Assembly: GCF_022829585.1 (NCBI RefSeq)
Contig: NZ_JAKSYC010000067.1
Coordinates: 1-64,000, forward strand
Direction of reading: 5' to 3'
Origin: Methylobacterium sp. J-026
GTDB taxonomy: Bacteria > Pseudomonadota > Alphaproteobacteria > Rhizobiales > Beijerinckiaceae
Length of the DNA stretch: 64,000 nucleotides
Shown: positions 9,471-20,100 of the stretch, one piece after another
How positions within the stretch are numbered: the first letter of the stretch is position 1
Layout of the letters: each line of letters begins with the position of its first letter
The notes under the pieces: model-generated
Told to the model about the DNA's origin: nothing
The model's input: the letters and a program-made list of their open reading frames with translations, nothing else
Databases searched by the model: none
Made by a program: the position numbers and the translations under genes

Positions 9471-10028
9471 ATGTCGGGTGGTCACGGGGCGATCGAAGGC
9501 TCGAACAAGCGCGTCGCGCTGCTGATCTCGATCCTGGCGTTGTTCCTCGCCTTCAGCGAGACGCTCGGCAAGGCCGCCCAGACGGAATCCATCGGTTCCA
9601 ACGTCGAGGCCGCCAATCAATGGGCTTATTTCCAGGCCCGCACGATCCGCGCGACGGTGCTCAAGACCGCCGACGAGGCCCTGGCCCTGGTGCCCCCGGG
9701 GCCGAACCAGGACGCCATCGCGGCCAAGCGCGCCGAATGGGCCAAGACCCTGGCGCGGTGGGAATCCGAGCCCGCCACCGGCGAGGGCCGCAGGGAGCTG
9801 ACCGCGAAGGCCCGGGCCTCCGAGGAGCGGCGCGACCTGTCGCTGCTGCGCTACCATCATTACGAACTGGCCTCGGCGGCCTTCCAGATCGGCATCGTGC
9901 TGGCCTCGGCCGAGGTGATCACCGGCATCGCCGTCCTGGTCTTCGCCGGCGGTTTCCTGGGGCTTGCCGGGGCGGCTCTGCTCGGCTTCGGCTATCTCGC
10001 CCCGCACGCGCTGCCGTTCTTCCACTGA
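9471..10028 (+). CDS. DUF4337 family membrane protein
   Basis: A 185-residue protein with an N-terminal hydrophobic segment (VALLISILALFLAFSETLG), a helical soluble middle part including NVEAANQWAYFQARTIRAT, and two C-terminal hydrophobic segments. This arrangement and the NQWAYFQAK-like motif match DUF4337, a family of unknown function common in alphaproteobacteria. The ATG at 9471 is preferred over upstream starts because the conserved region begins right after it. It lies 77 bases after the RND pump gene on the same strand and just before a PsiE-family gene, but a functional link to either is not established. Confidence 0.8.
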   Translation: MSGGHGAIEGSNKRVALLISILALFLAFSETLGKAAQTESIGSNVEAANQWAYFQARTIRATVLKTADEALALVPPGPNQDAIAAKRAEWAKTLARWESEPATGEGRRELTAKARASEERRDLSLLRYHHYELASAAFQIGIVLASAEVITGIAVLVFAGGFLGLAGAALLGFGYLAPHALPFFH

Positions 10029-10106
10029 CCGGGCGCGCGCGCCGCCGACATCGGCGGCCGGACGGTGCGGCATAACTCTGTTCGGGTGATGGTTTCGGGG
10101 GACCCA

Positions 10107-10634
10107 ATGCCGGATCGGTCGATGAAGCAGGGCCAGCTGACGCGGATTGCCAGCGCGATCTTCCTGCACACGGAGCACGCCATTTACGCGGCGCTCGGGC
10201 TCCTGCTCGCCGTGACCGCTCTCGTGGCGCTGATCGACGCTGCCGGACTGACTTGGCAGGCCCTGCGGGCCCTCGGGGGCGCCGAGCAGATCCTGGAGGT
10301 GATCGACCGGCTGCTGTTCCTGCTGATGCTGATCGAGATCCTGCACACCGTACGGGTCTCGATGCGGTCGGGGACGCTGACCTGCGAGCCGTTCCTGATT
10401 GTCGGGCTCATCGCCTCGATTCGGCGGGTCCTGGTGATCACGCTCCAATCCTCGGAGATCACCCACGCCAAGGATTGGTCGCCGGAGAAGCAGGCGCTGT
10501 TCCAGGCCTCGATGATCGAACTCGGCGTGCTCGCCGGACTGATCGTCACGATGGTCTTCGCGATCTTCCTGCTCCACCGCGCCCGCGGAGACGGGAAACC
10601 CGCGGGCGAGGAATCCGCGGGTGACGAACATTGA
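10107..10634 (+). CDS. PsiE-family (phosphate-starvation-inducible E) membrane protein
   Basis: A 175-residue inner-membrane protein with four hydrophobic segments. The pattern FLLMLIEILHTVRVSM followed by EPFLIVGLIASIRRVLVITL matches the PsiE family (PF06146), named from an E. coli gene induced by phosphate starvation; molecular function is unknown. The start at 10107 is chosen because GGGGGA lies six bases upstream; GTG at 10065 and ATG at 10089 are in-frame alternatives. It follows the DUF4337 gene on the same strand and may be co-transcribed with it. Confidence 0.8.
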   Translation: MPDRSMKQGQLTRIASAIFLHTEHAIYAALGLLLAVTALVALIDAAGLTWQALRALGGAEQILEVIDRLLFLLMLIEILHTVRVSMRSGTLTCEPFLIVGLIASIRRVLVITLQSSEITHAKDWSPEKQALFQASMIELGVLAGLIVTMVFAIFLLHRARGDGKPAGEESAGDEH

Positions 10635-10699
10635 CCTGACTGCGGCTTCGCGGGTCTGAGGACCTGCCAGGCAGGGCGGCGCGTGCGAGCTTCGCGCCC

Positions 10700-10966
10700 A
10701 TGAGTCTCGCCGCACTCGACACATTGGCGATCGCGCGCACGCTGCAGGCGGCCGGGTTCTCGGACGTGGAGGCCGACGCCGTGACCGGCGCGCTGCGTGA
10801 CGCGCGCGAGGCGATTTTGGCGGGAATGGCGTCGCAGGCGGATCTCAGGATCGCGATTGCCGATCTGCAATACGCGATCCTGAAATGGCTCGTCGTCGCC
10901 GCGATGGGTTTCCAGGCGATGGTGATCGTCGGCGCCGTCGCTGCGTTGTCCGTGGGTCCACGCTGA
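10700..10966 (+). CDS. Small DUF1640-like coiled-coil membrane protein, 88 aa
   Basis: The product begins with an alpha-helical region (DTLAIARTLQAAGFSDVEAD) containing the 'L..AGF...qAeA' pattern seen at the start of DUF1640/CCDC90-type proteins. A short helical linker follows (QADLRIAIADLQYAILKW), then one C-terminal membrane helix. Such short bacterial proteins are common and often prophage- or plasmid-associated; function is unknown. It lies between the PsiE gene and a convergent tspO. The family link is from pattern memory only and should be treated as tentative. Confidence 0.65.
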   Translation: MSLAALDTLAIARTLQAAGFSDVEADAVTGALRDAREAILAGMASQADLRIAIADLQYAILKWLVVAAMGFQAMVIVGAVAALSVGPR

Positions 10967-11117
10967 AGGCCGGCCCGGGCGTAGCAACTCGGATGAGCGG
11001 GGTTCGAGGCGGATATCCCCCCTGATCCTGACGTGGCCGTGCCAGCGAGGCGCGAAGGATGTCGGCAACGACGGGAGATCGTGGTCCGATGGATCTTAGT
11101 CCGCCCCCGGCGCCCGC

Positions 11118-11636
11118 TCAGTTCAACCGCAGAATGGCGGCGTTGAGCAACGTCGCGAAGGCGACCCAGGCCGCGTAGGGCACCAGCAGCCAGCCCGCGA
11201 GCCGATCGAACCGCCACGTCAGCCGGATGGTCCACAGCACCATCACCAGCAGCATCGCCACCACGATCAGGCCGGCCCCGATGGCGTGGGCGGTGAAGAA
11301 GACCGGTGTCCAGGCGGCGTTCAACCCGATCTGGACGAGGAAGGCGGCGAGCGCGAGCCACCAGCCCTCGCGGCCCGGTCCGGTGCGCGGCTGCGCGCCG
11401 AGCAGCCGCCACAGCGCGACGCTGATCATCGTGTAGAGGAGCGTCCAGGCGACCGGAAAGACCCAGTCGGGCGGGTTGAAGACCGGCTTGTTCAGGTTTG
11501 CATACCAGCCCGGGATCTCCGCCTGGGTCGCCATCGACCCGACCATTGCGGTGGCCGCCACCGGCAGGATCGCGGCGGCGAGCCGGAGCCAGCGCGGAAG
11601 GGCGGAGCCTTCGGCGACGTGTGTGGCGGCGGTCAT
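11118..11636 (-). CDS. tspO: TspO/MBR family tryptophan-rich sensory protein
   Basis: Five-helix membrane protein of the TspO/peripheral benzodiazepine receptor family, which binds tetrapyrroles and in Rhodobacter modulates pigment gene expression. Diagnostic segments are IPGWYANLNKPVFNPPDWVF, PVAWTLLYTMISVALWR and LNAAWTPVFF, with the conserved Trp and Pro residues in place. At 172 residues it is close to the usual 155-180. The ATG at 11636 is preferred (GGAG about nine bases upstream); a GTG seven codons earlier is possible. It is divergent from a PLP-dependent enzyme gene, with about 80 bases between them that must hold both promoters. Confidence 0.93.
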   Translation of the reverse strand: MTAATHVAEGSALPRWLRLAAAILPVAATAMVGSMATQAEIPGWYANLNKPVFNPPDWVFPVAWTLLYTMISVALWRLLGAQPRTGPGREGWWLALAAFLVQIGLNAAWTPVFFTAHAIGAGLIVVAMLLVMVLWTIRLTWRFDRLAGWLLVPYAAWVAFATLLNAAILRLN

Positions 11637-11717
11637 GTCGTCCGTCTCCGGTGGCACGGGTTGCCGAGCCCCCTGCGCCGTGGCACGCGCCCGTCTCCAT
11701 CCGCCGGGAATCGCCAG

Positions 11718-12923
11718 ATGTCACAGCCTAACGCGCCGCAGGCTTTATCGGATACCCGGCGCGACGGAATGTCTGATTTGGCGCCCCGGAGCCTCGCCGC
11801 GCAGGCGATGGGCTGGATCGAGCCTCAGACCCGGGCGGTGGTGAGGCCGCTCCACCTCTCCACCACCTTCGTCCGCGACCCCGACAACGGCTACAGCTCG
11901 GGCTACAGTTACGCCCGACCCGACAACGCCACGGTGCGCGAGACCGAAGCGGTCCTGGCGATGCTGGAGAATGCCCGGGCCGGCGCCCTGCTGTTCGGGT
12001 CCGGCATGGCGGCCGCCACCGCCGCGTTCGGCGCGCTGGAACCCGGCGACCACGTCGTCGCCGGAACCGTCATGTATTGGGCGCTGAAGCGCTGGCTGCG
12101 CGAGGAGGCGCCCCGGCGCGGGTTGACGCTGTCGTTCGTGGAGACCGACGACTTAGACGCCCTGCGCGCTGCGATCCAGCCCGGCCGGACCAAGCTCGTC
12201 TGGATCGAGACGCCCGGCAACCCGCTTTGGACGGTCACCGACATCGCCGCCGCCGCGGAGATCGCCCACGCCGCCGGGGCCCGGCTCGCGGTCGACTCCA
12301 CCGCCGCCTCGCCGGTGCATACCCGCCCCCTCGACCTCGGGGCCGACATCGTGATGCATTCGGCGACCAAGATCCTCAACGGCCATTCCGATGTGGTCGC
12401 GGGCGTGCTGGCCGGCGCCGCCGCGGACGCGTTCTGGGAGCGGATCCGCGGCATCCGCGCCGGCAGCGGCGGCATCCTCGGACCGTTCGAGGCCTATCTG
12501 CTCATGCGTTCGCTGCGGACGCTGCACCTGCGGGCGGCGGCGCAGGCGGAGGCCGCCCTGCGGCTCGCCCAACGCCTCAGCGGGCACCCGCTGGTGAGGC
12601 GGGTCCTGTATCCGGGCCTGCCGGACGATCCCGGGTACGCGGTCGCCCGCCGGCAGATGCGGGACGGATTCGGCTACATGCTGTCGATCCGGGTCGCGGG
12701 TGGCGAGGCCGGGGCCATCGCCACCGCCGCGCGGGTGCGGCTGTGGAAGCGGGCGACCTCGCTCGGCGGCGTCGAGAGCCTGATCGAGCACCGCGCCTCG
12801 GTGGAGGGCCCGGGCAGCGCCTGCCCGCCGGACCTGCTGCGCCTGTCCACCGGCATCGAGGATACAAACGACCTGTACGGCGACCTCGACCGGGCGCTGC
12901 GCGACGCGCACGCGGAAGCCTGA
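11718..12923 (+). CDS. PLP-dependent Cys/Met metabolism enzyme (cystathionine gamma-synthase/beta-lyase-like)
   Basis: A fold-type I PLP enzyme of the Cys_Met_Meta_PP family, about 401 residues. Seen motifs are HLSTTFVRDPDNGYSSGYSY near the N-terminus, the FGSGMAAATAAF phosphate-binding loop, VDSTAASPVHTRPLDLGADI with the cofactor-contacting Asp, and SATKILNGHSDVVAG carrying the Schiff-base lysine (K218). The C-terminal SLGGVESLIEHRAS motif is also typical. Family members make or cleave cystathionine, or act on methionine or homocysteine; sequence alone does not settle which. In-frame ATG codons exist at 11718 and 11769, neither with a strong ribosome-binding site. A hairpin follows the stop. 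Confidence 0.9.
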   Translation: MSQPNAPQALSDTRRDGMSDLAPRSLAAQAMGWIEPQTRAVVRPLHLSTTFVRDPDNGYSSGYSYARPDNATVRETEAVLAMLENARAGALLFGSGMAAATAAFGALEPGDHVVAGTVMYWALKRWLREEAPRRGLTLSFVETDDLDALRAAIQPGRTKLVWIETPGNPLWTVTDIAAAAEIAHAAGARLAVDSTAASPVHTRPLDLGADIVMHSATKILNGHSDVVAGVLAGAAADAFWERIRGIRAGSGGILGPFEAYLLMRSLRTLHLRAAAQAEAALRLAQRLSGHPLVRRVLYPGLPDDPGYAVARRQMRDGFGYMLSIRVAGGEAGAIATAARVRLWKRATSLGGVESLIEHRASVEGPGSACPPDLLRLSTGIEDTNDLYGDLDRALRDAHAEA

Positions 12924-13399
12924 GCGACGCCGAACCAATCCCGGCTGCAGCAGCGGAGCGGCCGGGATCCCTGTCTCCGGCTCGAGCAAGACGTTACCCG
13001 CGCAGTCAGACTGCTTGGACGCGGACTCGGAACGGGCCGACCTCCGACGTCAGGCTCTTGGAATGCCGGAACGGCGTCCCGGTCGTCCGCGGAGGCCGGG
13101 CGGTGTACCCTAAGCGTCGGTGCGCGTCGCCCACTCGACCGCGCGGGTCGCCGATCCGCGCCGGCGGGTCGACTGCTCCACGATCGCCTGCACGGAGGTC
13201 GCCATCGCCTCGGTGGCGGCCGCCACGAGGATCCCACAGGGTGCGGCTCCATGGCCCCGTCCACCGCTCCAGGGCCAGCCCCGCCTCCGTTGGCAACTCG
13301 CGATTCGTCACGGTTCTGAAACGGTGCCGAAACCGACGCTGGCGCGTTTTGACGGCGAAGCCTGTTGCGGGCACCACTCAAGCGTGAGCTCTGAACGCC
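12924..13399. other. Intergenic region with hairpin, no gene recognised
   Basis: No protein-like frame is seen on either strand; the open frames are Arg/Pro/Gly-rich antisense products. A perfect eight-pair hairpin (ATCCCGGC at 12938-12945 with GCCGGGAT at 12961-12968) lies 14 bases after the PLP enzyme's stop and could end its transcript, although no T-tract follows. The rest probably holds the promoter of the exported protein at 13400. Confidence 0.45.
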
Positions 13400-13864
13400 A
13401 TGAAACGTCTCCCCACAGTCGCCGCCGCGATCCTGCTCGGCGCCCTCGCCAGCCCCGCCCGCGCCGACGCGGTGCCGAACCTCGATGTCGAGCAGACCTG
13501 CCGGTCCGCGCAGGTCACCAACACGTCGATCAGCGACAAGGCCAATTATGACGGCTGCCTGCGGTCCGAGCGGGAGGCCAGGAAGGAGGCCGAGAATCAT
13601 TGGGGCAGCTACAGCCCGGCGGCCAAACGGCAATGCGAGGACCAGTTCAAGGCCGGCGGCTACCCGTCCTACGTCGAGATGGTGACGTGCCTGGAACTCG
13701 CCTCCGGCACCGTTCCGACGCAGAGCAGCGACGGGGGCACTGCCGTGGGCGGGCCGGGTTCGCCGCGCGACGTGAAGGTCCAGCGGGAGAACGGTGCCAA
13801 CCTCACCAAAGAGCCGCCGGCGAGCCAGCGCACGGACCCGATGCAGGTGCTGGAGAACAAGTAG
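13400..13864 (+). CDS. Exported hypothetical protein, 154 aa
   Basis: Begins with a signal peptide (MKRLPTVAAAILLGALASPA, then RADA as likely cleavage site). The mature part has four Cys residues arranged as C-x23-C, C and C in the region 33-94. It contains the segment GYPSYVEMVTCLEL, which resembles a recurrent pattern of small exported proteins in Methylobacterium and Bradyrhizobium. The tail is low-complexity and charged. The spaced cysteines suggest disulfides in the periplasm. I know of no assigned function. It stands alone, with the next gene on the same strand 126 bases later. Confidence 0.75.
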   Translation: MKRLPTVAAAILLGALASPARADAVPNLDVEQTCRSAQVTNTSISDKANYDGCLRSEREARKEAENHWGSYSPAAKRQCEDQFKAGGYPSYVEMVTCLELASGTVPTQSSDGGTAVGGPGSPRDVKVQRENGANLTKEPPASQRTDPMQVLENK

Positions 13865-13990
13865 GCCGAGGGCGGAGAGCGGTTTTTCCCGCGGCGGGAG
13901 CCGGCGACCTATTCTTCGGACGCCGGCGCAAGCGGCCGCGGCGGCATGCTATGGGCGGACATTCCGCCCTCCCGCACACCGCCCGGACCC

Positions 13991-14920
13991 GTGAACGCCC
14001 TCGCCATTATCGCCCCGATCTTCGGGATCGTCCTGATCGGCTGGGCGGCAGCGCTCGCGGGGCTCCTGTCCGAGAAGGTCAGCGACGGCCTGTCGGAATA
14101 TGTCTTCGCGGTCGCCGTGCCGGCGCTGATCATCGCCACGCTGACGAAGCCCGGCATGAGCGGCACCGTGGCCTGGTCCTACTGGGTCTCGTATTTCGGC
14201 GGCGCCGGCCTGTCCTGGTACGTCGGCACGCTGATCGCCCGGCGGCGCGCGGGGATCGAGCGGCGGGGGGCGATCCTGCACGGCTTCGCGGCGAGCCAGT
14301 CGAACACCGTGTTCGTCGGCGTGCCGATGATCCTCCAAGCCTATGGCGAGGAGGGCGCCTTTCCGCTGTTCATGCTGCTGGCCGTGCACCTGCCGCTGAT
14401 GATGGGCAGCGCCACCTTCCTGATCGAATCCGATTCGGGCCTGCCCGTGCTGGCGCGGATCCGCGGCCTCGCCCTGGTGCTGCTCAAGAACCCGATCTTC
14501 GTGGCGCTCCTGATTGGCATGGCCATGAAGGGCTTCGGCGTCGCGCCGGCCGGGATCGTCCAGTCCCTCATCGACGCCTTCGCCGGGACCGCCTCGACCT
14601 GCGCCCTGGTGGCGCTCGGCGCCGGGCTAAAGCGCTACCGGGTGTTGTTCGACCTCAAGGGCGCGCTGGTGATCGCCGCCCTGAAGAACCTCCTGCACCC
14701 GCTCGCCGTGTGGGTCCTCGCCTTCCACGTGTTCTCGATGCCCGCCGCCTATGCGGGGGTCGCCACGCTGTTCGCCGCCATGCCGGTGGGGATCAACGCC
14801 TACCTGCTGGCCGCGCGCTACCGGACCGAGACCGGGATGGTCGCGGCCTCCGTGCTGGTCTCGACCCTGCTTGCGCCGCTCACCACGCTGGCGTGGCTCA
14901 CGGTGCTCGGCCGGGCGTGA
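13991..14920 (+). CDS. AEC family transporter (auxin efflux carrier/malate permease type)
   Basis: Ten-helix carrier of the AEC family, which in bacteria exports or imports malate, malonate or related acids. The protein starts VNALAIIAPIFGIVLIGWAA, the usual family N-terminus. It has the inverted-repeat topology, with FAVAVPALIIATL in the first half and AALKNLLHPLAVWVL and MPVGINAYLLAARY in the second. The GTG at 13991 is preferred because an upstream ATG at 13946 would add a proline-rich leader of no family resemblance. Length 309 is standard. It precedes the acyl-CoA dehydrogenase gene by 108 bases; a shared transcript is possible but not shown. Confidence 0.88.
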   Translation: MNALAIIAPIFGIVLIGWAAALAGLLSEKVSDGLSEYVFAVAVPALIIATLTKPGMSGTVAWSYWVSYFGGAGLSWYVGTLIARRRAGIERRGAILHGFAASQSNTVFVGVPMILQAYGEEGAFPLFMLLAVHLPLMMGSATFLIESDSGLPVLARIRGLALVLLKNPIFVALLIGMAMKGFGVAPAGIVQSLIDAFAGTASTCALVALGAGLKRYRVLFDLKGALVIAALKNLLHPLAVWVLAFHVFSMPAAYAGVATLFAAMPVGINAYLLAARYRTETGMVAASVLVSTLLAPLTTLAWLTVLGRA

Positions 14921-15028
14921 CGGCGGGGCTCGGGCGTCACCGGGTGCGTTGGACGGCGCGCCGGACGGGTCTAGGGTAGGCCCAAGCGCGGGCCCGCGAG
15001 GCCGGACGCACACCTTGCGAGGAACCCC

Positions 15029-16258
15029 ATGAACGCTCCGATGCGCCCCCCGGGCAGCGCCTCCCCGTCGGCCCCGGCCTCCGCGCGCTTCGTCTGGGAG
15101 GATCCGTTCCTGCTGGAGGATCAGCTCACCGAGGACGAGCGGGCGATCCGCGACGTCGCCCAGAGCTTCGCGCAGGAGCAGCTGCTGCCGGGGATCGTCG
15201 AGGCCTACGCCACCGAGAAGACCGACCCCGAGCTGTTCCGGAAGATGGGCGCGCTCGGCCTTCTCGGCGTGACCCTCCCCGAGGAATACGGCTGCGCGGG
15301 CGCCTCCTACGTGGCCTACGGCCTCGTGGCCCGGGCGGTGGAGGCGGTGGATTCCGGCTACCGCTCGATGATGAGCGTGCAATCCTCGCTCGTGATGTAT
15401 CCGATCCACGCCTACGGCTCGGAGGAGCAGCGGAAGAAATTCCTGCCGAGGCTCGCCTCGGGGGAATGGATCGGCTGCTTCGGCCTGACCGAGCCCGATG
15501 CCGGCTCGGACCCGGCCGGTATGAAGACCCGTGCGGAGAAGATCGACGGCGGCTACCGGATCTCGGGCGCCAAGATGTGGATCTCGAACGCCCCCTTCGC
15601 CGACGTGTTCGTGGTCTGGGCGAAGTCCGACGCGCACGAGGGCGCGATCCGCGGCTTCGTCCTCGAGAAGGGCATGACGGGTCTCTCGGCGCCGACGCTC
15701 AAGGGCAAGCTGTCCCTGCGCGCCTCCACCACCGGCGAGATCGTCATGGAGGGGGTCGAGGTCGGCGAGGACGCGCTGCTGCCGAACGTCTCCGGGCTGA
15801 AGGGACCGTTCGGCTGCCTCAACCGGGCGCGCTACGGCATCTCCTGGGGCGCCATGGGCGCGGCGGAGGATTGCTGGCACCGGGCGCGCAGCTACACCCT
15901 GGAGCGCAAGCAGTTCGGCCGGCCCCTCGCCCAGACGCAATTGGTGCAGAAAAAGCTCGCCGACATGCAGACTGAGATCGCGCTCGGCCTCCAGGCGTCG
16001 CTCCGGGTCGGGCGGCTGATGGATGAGGGCCGGATGGCGCCCGAGATGATCTCGCTGATCAAGCGCAACAATTGCGGCAAGGCGCTCGACATCGCCCGCA
16101 CCGCCCGGGACATGCACGGCGGCAACGGCATCATGGGCGAGTACCACGTGATGCGCCATGCCCAGAACCTCGAGACGGTCAACACCTACGAGGGGACGCA
16201 CGACGTCCACGCCCTGATCCTGGGCCGGGCGCAGACGGGGCTCCAGGCGTTTTTCTAG
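15029..16258 (+). CDS. gcdH: Glutaryl-CoA dehydrogenase-type acyl-CoA dehydrogenase
   Basis: FAD enzyme that oxidises and decarboxylates glutaryl-CoA to crotonyl-CoA in lysine, tryptophan and glutarate breakdown. The N-terminus has the [20 protein letters not shown] motif characteristic of Gcd[21 protein letters not shown] is the FAD and substrate-binding region. The C-terminal motif [20 protein letters not shown] carries the catalytic base (E388). Length 409 is close to the family norm of about 395-405. This subgroup is well separated from short-chain dehydrogenases. An AGGAACCCC ribosome-binding region precedes the ATG. It stands alone; no electron-transfer flavoprotein or enoyl-CoA hydratase genes are adjacent. 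Confidence 0.93.
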   Translation: MNAPMRPPGSASPSAPASARFVWEDPFLLEDQLTEDERAIRDVAQSFAQEQLLPGIVEAYATEKTDPELFRKMGALGLLGVTLPEEYGCAGASYVAYGLVARAVEAVDSGYRSMMSVQSSLVMYPIHAYGSEEQRKKFLPRLASGEWIGCFGLTEPDAGSDPAGMKTRAEKIDGGYRISGAKMWISNAPFADVFVVWAKSDAHEGAIRGFVLEKGMTGLSAPTLKGKLSLRASTTGEIVMEGVEVGEDALLPNVSGLKGPFGCLNRARYGISWGAMGAAEDCWHRARSYTLERKQFGRPLAQTQLVQKKLADMQTEIALGLQASLRVGRLMDEGRMAPEMISLIKRNNCGKALDIARTARDMHGGNGIMGEYHVMRHAQNLETVNTYEGTHDVHALILGRAQTGLQAFF

Positions 16259-16521
16259 GAAGTATCGGCCCGCCGCCTGTCACGCGGCGGCGACGCATTC
16301 ACCCATCGAACTCCGAGGTTCCCGCATCCTCCCTCCGCATGCAGGCTGCGCTGTTCGACAACGCTGCCGTATGCGGGCAACGGACGGCACCAGACGCGTC
16401 TCCCCCCCCCTTTGCGGGGTAGGGAGGGCGGGTGGTCGTTCTGGACTGCCAAGGTGTCGACCGGACGTTGATCTCAAGCGCGAAGCATGACTTCGTGAGG
16501 TCCGACTGACGCTCGCCGAAC

Positions 16522-17013
16522 TCAGCTACCCGCGGGTGCCCGGACCCCCAGGCTCTCCACGAGGCGGACGAGGTACCCGTCGGGATCCTGCACGAGGCAT
16601 TCCCGCTGGCCATGCTCGGCATCCCCGACACGGTACCACGCCTCGCTGGGCCCCTCGAAGATCGGCCAGCCCGCCGCGTCGAGCGTGGCCAGGACCGGAT
16701 CCAGCGGCTCGACATTGGTCTGGAGGTTGATCCCCCGACCGAACGGGCGGTGCAGGGCGCCCGTCTCCCAGGACCCGTTGCGCTGGTACAGCATGATCTG
16801 CGCCGAACCACGCGTCAGGTAGGCGAAGCGCGCGGCCGGACGGTCGTAGGCGATCCCGAAGCCGAGCAATCCGCACCAGAAGCGAAGGCTGGCATCCAGA
16901 TCCGTCACCCCCAGTTCCGGAACGAGCGCGGCGAACCCACCCTGCGGTGCGCTGCCCGAACCCGACGATCGTGCCCTGGCGGCGGGATCAGCCAGAGGTT
17001 CCGTGCCGGCCAT
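16522..17013 (-). CDS. VOC superfamily protein (bleomycin-resistance/glyoxalase fold)
   Basis: A 163-residue protein with one pair of beta-alpha-beta-beta-beta modules. LVPELGVTDLDASLRFWCGL begins the first module, and GQRECLVQDPDGYLVRLVES ends the second with the usual 'DPDGyl.rl' motif where a metal-binding Glu is expected in related proteins. It resembles Ble/BRP-type binding proteins, which can also be antibiotic-sequestering or lyase enzymes. The ATG at 17013 has a strong GGGAGGG site before it. Located downstream of addB on the same strand but about 100 bases away, where alphaproteobacteria usually have addA. Confidence 0.82.
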   Translation of the reverse strand: MAGTEPLADPAARARSSGSGSAPQGGFAALVPELGVTDLDASLRFWCGLLGFGIAYDRPAARFAYLTRGSAQIMLYQRNGSWETGALHRPFGRGINLQTNVEPLDPVLATLDAAGWPIFEGPSEAWYRVGDAEHGQRECLVQDPDGYLVRLVESLGVRAPAGS

Positions 17014-17116
17014 TCGGCCCTCCCGATATGGAACGCGGCTGCCGAGCCTTCGCCAGCCGCTCTCAGGAGCGACCTTAGCGCGAGTCACAGGCGGTTGCGC
17101 AGGCACGACGAACCCG

Positions 17117-20100
17117 TCAGCCTTCCCCGCCCTCCTCGCCCCCGAGCGACCATTCCAGCACCCGGGCGAGGTGGTCATACGCCCCGTACCGGCTTGCGAA
17201 TTGCGGGTAGGGTCGGGCCGTGTAGGCCGCCTCGCCGGTCATGAACCGGGCGACCAGACCCCGGAGCCTTGCGGCGTGCTCGGCGACGATCGCCGCGACG
17301 TCACGCTCCTCGCCCCGGGGCGCCTTCACCGGGATCGGCACGAACGGCTTCCGGCCGCCCGAGGCGTGGACGTAGAGCAGGTCCGGCGTCGTCCGCACCG
17401 TCGGCAAATCCTTGAAGGCGCCGTGCATCAGCATGGCCGCCTCCAGGGTGAGCTGGGGCGAGAACCCGGAGAAGATCGTCTTCGCCGACGGCGGCGCGCC
17501 GGTCTTGTAGTCGACGATGCAGGCGGACCCGTCCGGGCGCAGCTCGATCCGGTCGGCCCGGGCGCGCAGGGTGAAGCTCTCAGGCCCCATCGGGATCACC
17601 CAGCGTCCGGAGACCTCCGGATGGACCCGGGTCAGGCCGGGACGGCGCTGCGCCTCCCAGTCAAGATAGGCGGCGGCCATGCGCTCGTAGCGTGGCCACC
17701 ATTCGGCGTAGAGGTTCGGATACTCCGCCTCAATGTCGGCGAAGGCGTTCACCGCGAAGTTGAGCAGCCGCTCCGCCGCATCCGGGGGCAGCGCCCGCGG
17801 ATGGCGCTCGGCGAAGGCCGCGAACACGTCGTGGACCAGGGAGCCCCGGGTGGCGACCCCCGGGGCCGCCGCCAGCGGATCGAGGGGATCGAGCCCGAGC
17901 ACGTGGCGGGCAAAGATGCTGTAGGGATCGCGCACCAGCGTCTCGATCTCGGTGACCCTGAGCGAGCGCGGGAACAGGGTTGGGTCCGGTTTCGGCGCGG
18001 GGCGTTTCAGCCGCGGTTCCGGCGGGGCGGCGTCGAGCCGGGCGGCGAGGCCGGTGAAACGGCGCCCCGCCTCCACGACCGCATCCCAGCGGGCATCCCC
18101 CGAGAGTGCGCGCAGGCGCTGGATCAGCCGCGACGGCACGGTCGGCGCACCATCGCGCTTGAGCGCCCGGGTGATCAGCACGTCCCGGCAGCCCAGGGCC
18201 TGCACGAAATCGTGCGCCATCTGGCCGATGCGCCGCTCGGGCGGGTTGAGGCCGACCCGCTCGCGCATCGGCCGGTTGAGGAAGGAATCGGTCAGCGTCC
18301 GCACCGGCCAGACGCCCTCGTCGAGACCGCCGAGCACCATCCGGTCCACCGAGAGCAGCCGCGACTCCAGAAGGCCGAGGATCCGCAGCCGCGGATGCGG
18401 CGGCGCGCCGGTACAGGCGACCACGCGCTCCCGGGTAAACGCCGTGAAGAAGGTCGCGTAATCGTCGAACCGCCCGGGCATCAGGCCGGGCTCGGCCATC
18501 TCCAGGTCGTCGAACAGCGCGTCGAGGCAGGACAGGGAGCCGTCCGTCTCCTCCGCGGGGGCGTCCTCCGGCCCGGCGATCAGCTGGTCGCAGGCCTCCC
18601 GGTGGCGCGTGGCCGTGGCGACGAGGTCGCAATCCCCGGCCCCGTCCGCCCCCGGGAAATCCCGGAAGACCAGATCCAGCCGGGCGAGCAGGTCCGCGGC
18701 CAAATCCCAATCGATGTCCGCCAAGCGCCGCTTGGCCCGGGGCCGGTGTTCGGGCGGGCCGGCGCGCTCGGCCGCGAGGGCGTTGCGCAAGCCGAGAAAA
18801 CCCGGAGCCGGGACGGGACCGCGCAGCAGCCCGATCTCCAGCGCTGCGGCGCCCCGGACCACGTCGGCGCGCGGCAGCCCGAGATGGACCATCGGGTGCG
18901 AGAGCAGGGCGATCAGCCGGGCCGGGATCGCATCGGCCTGATCGCGGGCGAGGTCGGCGGCCAGCTCCGCGGCGAGCCGGGCGAGCCGGCCCGCGGGGCT
19001 TCCGGCCAGGGCCACCCCGGCCGAATCCTCGGCGACGATGCCCCAGCGCAGCAGCTCCACCGCGACCCGGCCGGCGAGCCCCCGGTCTGGCGTGACCAGG
19101 GCCGTGGTGGCGCCGGGGGTCTTCAGCGCCTCGCGCAGGGCCAGAGCGGCCACCAGGGCCTCCTCCCGCTCGTCGGCGGCCTCCGCCAGCGCCAGCCCGT
19201 CGAGACCGCGCCGGGCGAATCCGTCGCGCTCGGCCGGGTCGAGGGCGGCCCAGGCGTCGGTGGTGTCGGCCGGGCGGAGTGCCTGCGAGAGCAGCGCCGC
19301 CCGGGCCACCTGTCCGGCATCGGGCTCGCCCAGGGCGGCGATCTCCGCGCGGCCGAGATTCAGGTTCTCCGGCCCGAGGAGCCGGTGCAGCACCGCCTGC
19401 GGTTGGCCATGCGCGATCACCCGCGAAAAGCCCTCGCCGGTGTCGATGCCGTCCCAACCCGCCGCGTCGAGGTCGAGGTCCAGCCCCGGCAGCACCACGG
19501 CGCCCCGGGCCAGGCGCGCCACGGCGGCGATGAGCCGGGCGGTGGCGGGGACGGAGCCGAGGGAACCGGCGACGATCACGGGGTCCGGGATGGCGCCGCG
19601 CGACAGGCGCCGTTCCTCGGCCTGCACGAGGCCGCGGGCGCGAGCGACGGGGTCGGCCAGCCCGCGTTCGGCGAGGAGTTTCGGCCAGTTCTCGGCGGCG
19701 ATCTTCACGAAGTCCAGGGTCAGGCCGAAATAGCGGGAATACTCCGCCTCCACGGCGGCGCCGATCTCCGACCAGGGCAGGCCCTCGACGGTCAGCGCGT
19801 CCATCAGCCGTTCGAGGTCGCCCGCGAGTCCGACCGCGTCGGCGGGGGAGGACGGGACCAGGAACGGCACCTCGGCGTCCAGCGGCAGCAGGGTGCGGTC
19901 TACGGTCCTGGCCCAGGCCTGGACGAGGCGGGCGAGGATCAGCCGGCGTTCCAGGGGGGGCATGGGCGCGCCCAGCGGGTCGGCATTCGCCTCCAGCAGC
20001 GGCTCGGCGGCGAGGTCGAGTTCCGCCTCGTCGGCCTCACCGAGGGGGATCATCCGGGGCAGCAGGGTGGCCCGTCCGGGCGCGTCCCGGCCGAGCCTCT

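Noticed and set aside
13006..13377. Minus-strand open frame, about 123 codons
   Set aside because: Arg-rich with no motif or start signal; looks like chance open frame in non-coding high-G+C sequence.
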